From Patescibacteria group bacterium (GTDB lineage Bacteria; Patescibacteriota; Minisyncoccia; Minisyncoccales; PEYH01), in assembly GCA_018901715.1 (NCBI GenBank), contig JAHIEL010000059.1, forward strand, positions 1-5,695: DNA of 5,695 bases, written 5' to 3'. Position 1 is the stretch's first letter, and each line of letters starts with the position of its first letter. Position numbers and translations under genes: made by a program. The notes below the pieces were generated by a model that was given only the letters and a program-made list of their open reading frames with translations, was not told the DNA's origin and made no database searches. Positions 1-4,229 of this stretch are shown here, one piece after another.

Positions 1-138
1 AAAAATATGTTTGGAGATTCACAAGGATATGGGCCACATGAAAGCGGTTTTGGGCCAAACGATAGTGATTATAATGGTGGCGGAACAGGTGGATATAGTG
101 GCGGATACACGGGAGATGAAATGGGCTTAGCTATATAG
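1..138 (+). CDS. C-terminal end of an unidentified gene, Gly/Tyr/Ser-rich tail
   Basis: Frame 1 is open from the first base to a TAG at 136-138, giving 45 residues, so the gene probably begins outside the window. The visible part is low-complexity: Gly, Tyr, Ser, Asp and Asn dominate, with GGG, GGY and YSGGY patches, and it ends in MGLAI. Such tails are common as disordered C-termini of secreted, membrane-attached or nucleic-acid-binding proteins, but nothing here decides between these. An ATG at 7 has no SD in view and would make an implausibly small protein, so the stretch is read as a tail. The strong hairpin just behind it supports a real 3' gene end. Function unknown. Confidence 0.55.
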   Translation, partial: KNMFGDSQGYGPHESGFGPNDSDYNGGGTGGYSGGYTGDEMGLAI

Positions 139-151
139 TTCTAATTTATAA

Positions 152-193
152 AAACAAAACAAAAAGCTCTTTTTAGAGTTTTTTGTTTTGTTT
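152..193 (+). terminator. Rho-independent terminator after the Gly-rich gene
   Basis: Arms 152-170 and 175-193 pair over 19 bp around a TTTT loop, with one G-T wobble. The 3' arm is T-rich, so the stem foot and the U-tract overlap, and the 5' arm is correspondingly A-rich. It lies 13 bases after the upstream stop. Because both arms are homopolymer-like, it could also work in the reverse direction. It separates the upstream gene from the promoter at 180-208. Confidence 0.8.
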
Positions 194-208
194 AAATTAT
201 GGTATAAT
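180..208 (+). promoter_or_regulatory. Extended -10 promoter of the toxin-antitoxin/nuclease operon
   Basis: A consensus TATAAT lies at 203-208, preceded by TG at 200-201 (extended -10). The -35 region is poor: TTTTTG at 180-185 with a 17-bp spacer, inside the terminator's 3' arm. The start point would fall near 215, on the A of the downstream ATG, so the mRNA should be leaderless. ATTAT 196-200 and ATAAT 204-208 form a small inverted repeat over the -10 that could be an operator for autoregulation, but in DNA this AT-rich that is weak evidence. Confidence 0.6.
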
Positions 209-214
209 AGAATT

Positions 215-517
215 ATGAAAATAGTGAAATTGCCAATATTTTTTAAATATCTTTTTTGGTCTTATAATTTTTCCATGGTTGATCCAAGGAAAAGCAGAAA
301 GACAGTGATTATTAACACTATTAATTATGGAAAATGGAAGCATTTACTTTGGATAGTTAATTTTTATGGCAAAGAGAATTTAAAAAAAATTATTAAGAAT
401 ATACCAGCAACAGAATTTAGGCCCCCCGCTTTAAAATTAATTTCTCTTTTATTGGGCATAAAGGAGTTAAAATATGCATCAAGAAGTGATTACATTAGAA
501 GGCAGAAAAATATTTGA
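215..517 (+). CDS. DUF6922-like small protein, probable antitoxin of the AbiEii pair
   Basis: A 100-residue basic protein. From memory it resembles DUF6922-type proteins: an LPIFFKYLFW start, a Tyr-Gly (INYGKWKHLLW, about residues 36-46), a second Tyr-Gly (FYGKENLKKII, about 50-60), then an Ala-Leu-rich segment near 71-82. Such proteins are usually encoded directly before an AbiEii-like nucleotidyltransferase and are presumed to be the antitoxin; that role is inferred here from position. ATG 215 is chosen over an upstream in-frame TTG at 188, which lies inside the terminator stem and upstream of the -10. ATG 215 is at the predicted transcription start, so translation is probably leaderless. 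The last 14 codons overlap the toxin gene by 44 nt, which suggests coupled expression. No DNA-binding helix-turn-helix is evident. Confidence 0.7.
   Translation: MKIVKLPIFFKYLFWSYNFSMVDPRKSRKTVIINTINYGKWKHLLWIVNFYGKENLKKIIKNIPATEFRPPALKLISLLLGIKELKYASRSDYIRRQKNI
461..466 (+). promoter_or_regulatory. SD of the toxin gene inside the antitoxin gene
   Basis: AAGGAG at 461-466 lies 7 bases before ATG 474. It is the best-formed Shine-Dalgarno site in the window and fixes the toxin start, even though that start lies 44 nt inside the antitoxin frame. Confidence 0.75.
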
Positions 518-1094
518 TAAGCTCAAGAATTTTTCTGATTTTTATTTGGCTGGCGGAACAGGATTGGCTCTGGATTTAGGACACAGGATTTCCGTTGACT
601 TTGATTTTTTTTGGGACAAGGATATCCCAGAGGGGTTGCTTTCCAAGACTAGAAAGGTTTTTAATGGACATAAGATTGAGCTAATAGTAGATCATCCCGA
701 ACAATTAGGCATTTTGGTAGATGGTATAAGTATTTCTTTCGTAAGATATCCTTTTCCTGTGATATTGAAACTCGTCCAGCATTCTGGGATTAACATTTTA
801 TCATCTCTTGAAATTGCGGCGATGAAGGCCTATGTTTTGGGGAGGAGGGCTGCCCTAAAAGATTACATTGATTTGTATTTTTTGATAAAAGAAAATATAG
901 GGGATTTAGAAGATATAATTAAGCTTTGTGATAAAAAATATGGATCACAATTTAATAAAAAATTATTTTTGGAGCAACTAATTTATTTAGACGATATCAA
1001 AGATGAGGAGATTCGGTTCTTAAAGGCGAAGGTAACAAAGAAGCAAGTGGAGGATTTTTTAAGGAAAGAGGTGAGCAAAATAGAGTTCAGATGA
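474..1094 (+). CDS. AbiEii-type nucleotidyltransferase toxin
   Basis: A 206-residue nucleotidyltransferase-fold protein of the AbiEii/DUF1814 group. Visible motifs: AGGTGLAL at 26-33 (the GG-T/S signature), HRISVDFDFF at 37-46 with metal-binding Asp42 and Asp44, EIAAMKAYVLGRR at 113-125, and KDYIDLYFL at 129-137 (the KDxxDL motif). All the usual blocks are intact, so it looks catalytically competent. Studied relatives transfer nucleotides to RNA targets such as the tRNA acceptor end and arrest growth, acting as toxins of type IV-like or abortive-infection systems; the substrate here is unknown. The length matches the short members of the family. It is translated from a good SD within the antitoxin gene and ends in an ATGA overlap with the nuclease gene. 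It could instead be a non-toxic nucleotidyltransferase, but the preceding partner argues for a toxin-antitoxin role. Confidence 0.85.
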   Translation: MHQEVITLEGRKIFDKLKNFSDFYLAGGTGLALDLGHRISVDFDFFWDKDIPEGLLSKTRKVFNGHKIELIVDHPEQLGILVDGISISFVRYPFPVILKLVQHSGINILSSLEIAAMKAYVLGRRAALKDYIDLYFLIKENIGDLEDIIKLCDKKYGSQFNKKLFLEQLIYLDDIKDEEIRFLKAKVTKKQVEDFLRKEVSKIEFR

Positions 1095-1936
1095 AAGAAA
1101 TTTTTGTAATAAATTTAAAAGGAGAGAAAGAACGATTTTCTTTTAGAAAAGTTTTTCAAAGCGCTAAAAGAGCAGGCGCTTCTTCTGCTTTGGCAAAAGA
1201 AATTTCTAAAAAGATTGAAACGCTTGTATATGACGGGATGGAGACAAAAGAGATTTTTTTAAAAGTTAAAAAATTTTTAAGAGATAAAGATGAACAAGCT
1301 GGTATTCGCTTTAATTTAAGAGAAGCAATGAGAAAGCTGGGCCCAAGCGGATTTCCTTTTGAAAAATATATTGGGGAGATTTTTTCAGTTAATGGATTTA
1401 AAGTGGAACTCAACCAAATTATTATAGGAAAATATGTGGATTACGAGATTGATTTCATTGCTCAAAAAGAAAATCTTGTTTATTTAGGAGAGTGTAAATT
1501 TCGCCATCGCAGAGGAGAAAGAATTGATATGCCAATTACGCTTGCTTTTTCTGCTAAGTTTGAAGATATAAAACAGGGAAATTATTTTAAGAAATTTGAA
1601 AATTGTGAAATAAAGCCAATTATTGTTACTAATGCTAAATTTTCCAGTCAAGCAAAAAAATATGCCAAAGGAGTTGGTATAGAGCTTCTGGGCTGGAATT
1701 ATCCTGATAATAAAGGGCTGGAGAAAATGATAGAAACAGAGGACCTCTACCCAATAACAATTTTTTCTTCGCTCAATGGATTTTTAGTTGATATTTTTTC
1801 GCAAAATAAACTAATGCTTGCAAAAGATATTTTGAAATTTTCTCCAGAGCAACTTGCCAAAAAACTTAAGATCAATCAAAGCAAGGTTTTGCCTATTATA
1901 CAAGAAGCAAGGATTTTATTTAATCATAATTCTTAG
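1091..1936 (+). CDS. ATP-cone/Mrr-like PD-(D/E)XK endonuclease
   Basis: A 281-residue, three-part protein. Residues 1-85 resemble an ATP-cone, the nucleotide-binding module of NrdR and ribonucleotide reductases: a short beta strand, then RFSFRKVFQSAKRAG and MTKEIF-type helices. Residues 86-202 resemble an Mrr-like restriction nuclease: FEKYIGEIF with Glu91 or Glu96, Asp121 in YEIDFIA, and ECK at 134-136 as the (D/E)xK pair. These are followed by IIVTNAKFSSQAKKYA (177-192) and a closing IELLGW, typical of this fold. Residues 245-277 (SPEQLAKKLKINQSKVLPII) look like a helix-hairpin-helix DNA-binding tail, as in archaeal AF1548-type proteins. Family knowledge suggests DNA cleavage gated by a nucleotide; no substrate is known. 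It starts within ATGA of the toxin gene, with only a distant GAGGTGAG (1068-1075), so it probably depends on translational coupling. No methyltransferase is in view, so it is not a classic restriction-modification pair. Confidence 0.8.
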   Translation: MKEIFVINLKGEKERFSFRKVFQSAKRAGASSALAKEISKKIETLVYDGMETKEIFLKVKKFLRDKDEQAGIRFNLREAMRKLGPSGFPFEKYIGEIFSVNGFKVELNQIIIGKYVDYEIDFIAQKENLVYLGECKFRHRRGERIDMPITLAFSAKFEDIKQGNYFKKFENCEIKPIIVTNAKFSSQAKKYAKGVGIELLGWNYPDNKGLEKMIETEDLYPITIFSSLNGFLVDIFSQNKLMLAKDILKFSPEQLAKKLKINQSKVLPIIQEARILFNHNS

Positions 1937-1957
1937 AGTCCAATTTTTTCTCTATCC

Positions 1958-2030
1958 AATATGGGGGAAGTCGGACTTCCCCCGATATTAAGCGGCGTAG
2001 ATGTTTGACATCTACGCGGGATTTACGCCG
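1958..2030. repeat. Palindromic doublet repeat, left copy
   Basis: Two hairpins lie 22 bases after the nuclease stop. Hairpin A has GGGGGAAGTC (1963-1972) pairing with GACTTCCCCC (1974-1983) around a single centre base, extended by AATAT 1958-1962 and ATATT 1985-1989 past a bulged G. Hairpin B has GCGTAGATGT (1995-2004) pairing with ACATCTACGC (2008-2017) around TTG. CGGCGTA 1993-1999 can also pair with TACGCCG 2024-2030. Both tips read GTYKGAC (GTCGGAC and GTTTGAC). The GC content is well above that of the surroundings. The repeat recurs at 2422. It may help end or protect the upstream mRNA, but no T-run follows, so it is not a standard terminator. Confidence 0.8.
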
Positions 2031-2037
2031 GATAAAC

Positions 2038-2065
2038 TTGCTTTTTAAGAGTATAGGTGTATGAT
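2038..2065 (+). promoter_or_regulatory. Possible promoter of the small gene
   Basis: TTGCTT at 2038-2043 and TATGAT at 2060-2065 are separated by 16 bp; TG at 2058-2059 directly precedes the -10. Transcription would start near 2072 and leave a leader of about 100 nt before ATG 2175. The match is moderate, and promoter-like strings are frequent in AT-rich DNA. Confidence 0.35.
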
Positions 2066-2071
2066 AAAGAT

Positions 2072-2174
2072 AGAGGCTTTGAGAGTTTTGGCTACAAATA
2101 GTTGCCATGTTGTCATCAAAAAAATACTCAATAATACTATTTGCAACTCATTGTCATCAGGAGTTGCTTTTTAT
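2072..2174 (+). promoter_or_regulatory. Possible structured leader with terminator/SD-sequestering hairpin
   Basis: GCAACTC 2143-2149 pairs with GAGTTGC 2161-2167 and is followed by TTTTT 2168-2172, a weak intrinsic terminator form. The same 3' arm holds most of AGGAG (2159-2163), the only SD near ATG 2175, so pairing would also hide it. Competing pairings exist: CAAATAGT 2095-2102 with ACTATTTG 2136-2143, and AGTTGC 2100-2105 with GCAACT 2143-2148. A further hairpin is TGGC 2089-2092 with GCCA 2104-2107. TTGTCATCA occurs twice (2110-2118, 2151-2159). The translated frame through this stretch is Cys/Ser-rich and not protein-like. It does not match a T-box or any riboswitch class I recognise. 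Attenuation is inferred. Confidence 0.4.
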
Positions 2175-2423
2175 ATGCAAAATATGATTAAAAGATTTAA
2201 AAAATCTCCGAAAGCCATAGATCAGCGCTTGAATAAAGAGCAGTTTTTAGAAGAGCATAATAGATTATCTCCTGCGAACTTGAGAGCCACCATTTCTTTG
2301 CTTTCTAGTTTTAAGATAGAAAAAGCATCTCTTTTCAAGGATGATAATTGGTCTATAGATAAACTTAGAAGACCATTTATTTTATGGCTTACTTCTGGTC
2401 CGTGGAATCAAAAGAAAGAATAA
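2175..2423 (+). CDS. Small unrecognised basic protein, 82 aa
   Basis: I do not recognise a family. The protein is basic and mostly helical in appearance, with no signal peptide or membrane segment. It has a Lys/Arg-rich start (IKRFKKSPK, residues 5-13), a middle part with alternating charged and hydrophobic residues (LSPANLRATISLLSSF, 31-46), then DNWSIDKLRRPFILWL (57-72) ending in a Trp/Pro patch. The composition suggests a real folded protein. The frame is open back to 2061, but residues before Met-2175 look non-coding and cross a hairpin with a T-run, so ATG 2175 is preferred; AGGAG at 2159-2163 lies 11 bases upstream. ATG 2184 is an alternative. It is bracketed by two copies of the palindromic repeat, and its stop overlaps the right one. 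It may be a remnant of a longer gene. Confidence 0.5.
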   Translation: MQNMIKRFKKSPKAIDQRLNKEQFLEEHNRLSPANLRATISLLSSFKIEKASLFKDDNWSIDKLRRPFILWLTSGPWNQKKE

Positions 2424-2503
2424 ATATGAAGGAAGTCCGACTTCCCCCATATTTAACCGCGTAGATGTTAAACATCTACAAAACATCTACAAAACATTTA
2501 ATC
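2422..2503. repeat. Palindromic doublet repeat, right copy, with 11-bp tandem units
   Basis: Second copy of the repeat at 1958-2030, in the same order. Hairpin A: AAATATG 2422-2428 with CATATTT 2448-2454, and GGAAGTC 2431-2437 with GACTTCC 2439-2445, separated by an AA/CC mismatch. Hairpin B: GTAGATGTT 2461-2469 with AACATCTAC 2471-2479. Centre-to-centre distance is 32 bp against 33 in the left copy. Shared strings include GACTTCCCCC and GCGTAGATGTT. The 3' arm of hairpin B is duplicated as 11-bp units AACATCTACAA (2471-2481, 2482-2492) plus a degenerate third (2493-2503). Confidence 0.8.
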
Positions 2504-2526
2504 CGGATTTCGGGATTTTTTATTTT
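2500..2526 (+). terminator. Terminator-like hairpin before argS
   Basis: AATCCG 2500-2505 pairs with CGG(G)ATT 2511-2517, with one bulged G and a 5-base loop, and runs into TTTTTT 2516-2521 and TTTT 2523-2526. It would end the small gene's transcript, with the right-hand repeat in its 3' untranslated region, and insulate argS. Confidence 0.55.
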
Positions 2527-2552
2527 ACAAACCCACATTTTCAAGCTAAACT
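2524..2552 (+). promoter_or_regulatory. Probable argS-ileS promoter
   Basis: TTTACA at 2524-2529 (five of six consensus bases) and TAAACT at 2547-2552 are separated by 17 bp. Transcription would start near 2559, a few bases from ATG 2561. That agrees with the lack of any SD before argS and implies a leaderless or near-leaderless mRNA. Confidence 0.45.
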
Positions 2553-2560
2553 AAATAAAT

Positions 2561-4228
2561 ATGGATAAACAAGAGATTAAAAAGCTTGTTAAAAAAGCTG
2601 TTTTATCTGCTCAAAAGGAAGGAAAGCTTCCCTATTTTGATATGCCTGAAATAATTATTGAATTCCCTGACCAAGAAGAGCATGGTGACTATAGCACCAA
2701 TATCGCATTTCCAGTTGGTAAGTTGGTAGCAAAGCCTTCTCAATTTGTAGCAACTGTTATTAAGGAAGAGCTTCAGGATAAATTAGGGGATTCGGTAACA
2801 GTTTTGCCCCCTGGCTTTATTAATTTCAAAGTTTCCAAAGATGAATTAATTGATTCGTTAAAAGAGATATTAAAGAAAAAAAGTAAATATGGCGGGCAAA
2901 AACAAAGAAAAACGGTTGTTATAGATTATTCTGCGCCAAACATTGCTAAGTCATTTGGCGTAGGACATTTGCGCTCCACTATAATCGGACAAGCTCTTTA
3001 TAATATTTATAAATTTCTTGGTTGGAAATGTATTGGGGATAATCATTTAGGCGATTGGGGAACTCAATTTGGAAAACTGATTGTTGCTATTAAGAAATGG
3101 GGTGACCAAAAAGATTTAGACATTATTGAATTAGAAGAATTGTATGTAAGATTCCATACTGAAGCAGAGACCGATAAAAAATTATTAGAGGAAGCCAGAG
3201 TTTGGTTTAAGAAATTAGAACAAGGAGACCAAGAGGCAAAAAAAATCTGGCAACTATGTATTGATATCAGCAAGCAGGAATTCAGCAGTATTTATAATCT
3301 TTTGGGAGTAAAAATAGATCGCGCATACGGAGAAAGTTTTTATGAAGATAAAATGGGGGTTGTCATAGAACAGGCAAAAAAGCTAGGAATTGCTAAAAAA
3401 AGTCAGGGCGCATTAATTATTGAAGTTGCTGGCTTTAACGCTCCTTTAATGCTTTTAAAATCAGACGGAGCCACTACTTACGAGACCAGAGAATTGGCAA
3501 CTACTAAATTCAGAATGGAAAAATTGAAACCAGATTTAGTTATTTATGAAGTAGGTGCTGACCAAAAAGAGCATCTTGCTAAAAGTTTTAAAGTGGCAGA
3601 AATGCTTGGATATGGGACAGAAAAGCAGTACATTCATATCGCCCATGGCTTGATCCGATGGAAAGACAGAAAGTTTTCAACTAGAAGAGGAGAGACCGCA
3701 AAGCTAAAAGATGTTTTAAATGAAGCGATAAATAGGGCAGAAGAAATTACAAAAGATAAAGATATTGCGAAAAAAGTTGGCATTGGCGCTGTAAAATACA
3801 ATGATTTATCCCGCCATTATTCAAGAGATATTATTTTTGATTTAGACCAAATGATTTCTTTGCAAGGCAATTCAGGGCCATATATTCAATATACTGCTGT
3901 GCGATGTAAAAGCGTTATCAAGAAAGCAAAAGCTGAAAAAAAGATTAAAAGATTTAGAATTGACTCTCTGAACAAAGAAGAAGAAACAATTTTAAAGGCA
4001 TTAAGAAAATTTCCAGAAATAATTCAGCAATCAGCTGATAGCTTTTCCCCTAACCTTATCTGCAACTTTGTTTTTGATTTAGCGCAGAAATATAATTTGT
4101 TTTATGAAAAAAGTCCAATCTTGAATAATGAAAGCCAAGATTTCAGAATAGCCCTAACTAAAGGAGTTTTACAAATTTTAGAAAATAGTTTAAACCTGCT
4201 CGGTATAGAAATTCCTGACAAAATGTAA
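2561..4228 (+). CDS. argS: Arginyl-tRNA synthetase
   Basis: Class Ia synthetase that charges tRNA-Arg with arginine using ATP in the cytosol. The 555 residues are within the normal bacterial range and complete. In order: an N-terminal Arg-tRNA synthetase domain (about 1-90) with EHGDYSTNIAF at 40-50; the HIGH region APNIAKSFGVGHLRST (125-140), giving GVGH; GDNHLGDWGTQFG (159-171); the KMSKS-equivalent KFSTRRGE (371-378), degenerate as in many ArgRS, where Lys130 upstream of the HIGH motif may compensate; and a C-terminal DALR anticodon-binding domain from GNSGPYIQYTAVR (436-448) to the family-typical LLGIEIPDKM end. It has no SD and a likely near-leaderless start, then ends one base before ileS, so the two should be co-transcribed and translationally coupled. 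Codon use is A/T-biased like its neighbours, and no frameshift is seen. Confidence 0.97.
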   Translation: MDKQEIKKLVKKAVLSAQKEGKLPYFDMPEIIIEFPDQEEHGDYSTNIAFPVGKLVAKPSQFVATVIKEELQDKLGDSVTVLPPGFINFKVSKDELIDSLKEILKKKSKYGGQKQRKTVVIDYSAPNIAKSFGVGHLRSTIIGQALYNIYKFLGWKCIGDNHLGDWGTQFGKLIVAIKKWGDQKDLDIIELEELYVRFHTEAETDKKLLEEARVWFKKLEQGDQEAKKIWQLCIDISKQEFSSIYNLLGVKIDRAYGESFYEDKMGVVIEQAKKLGIAKKSQGALIIEVAGFNAPLMLLKSDGATTYETRELATTKFRMEKLKPDLVIYEVGADQKEHLAKSFKVAEMLGYGTEKQYIHIAHGLIRWKDRKFSTRRGETAKLKDVLNEAINRAEEITKDKDIAKKVGIGAVKYNDLSRHYSRDIIFDLDQMISLQGNSGPYIQYTAVRCKSVIKKAKAEKKIKRFRIDSLNKEEETILKALRKFPEIIQQSADSFSPNLICNFVFDLAQKYNLFYEKSPILNNESQDFRIALTKGVLQILENSLNLLGIEIPDKM

Positions 4229-4229
4229 T

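Noticed and set aside
188..214. Upstream TTG start that would lengthen the antitoxin by 9 residues
   Set aside because: It lies in the terminator's 3' arm and upstream of the -10 box, so it would not be in the transcript.
1920..2108. Reverse-strand 62-residue open frame across the left repeat
   Set aside because: It is created by the palindromes and the end of the nuclease gene; composition is random and no start signal is seen.
2061..2174. N-terminal extension of the small gene from ATG 2061
   Set aside because: The residues are Cys/Ser-rich and not protein-like, there is no SD at 2061, and the stretch contains a hairpin plus T-run with competing pairings.
1958..2503. CRISPR array or insertion sequence made of the two repeat copies
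   Set aside because: Only two imperfect copies occur, about 465 bp apart, with a gene between them; there is no regular spacer, no transposase in the window and no clear target-site duplication.
2424..2560. T-box or amino-acid riboswitch controlling argS
   Set aside because: No AGGGTGG-type antiterminator core is present, and the likely promoter lies only a few bases before the start codon, leaving no leader.
3064..3273. Reverse-strand open frames inside argS, the nuclease and ileS (also 1156-1413, 4158-4379, 5316-5507)
   Set aside because: All are antisense shadows of well-supported coding regions, with no ribosome site or family resemblance.
3671..3691. Loss of the KMSKS motif in ArgRS (KFSTRRG) as a sign of a decayed gene
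   Set aside because: Degenerate KMSKS motifs are common in ArgRS, the Lys before the HIGH motif is present, and the rest of the protein is intact.
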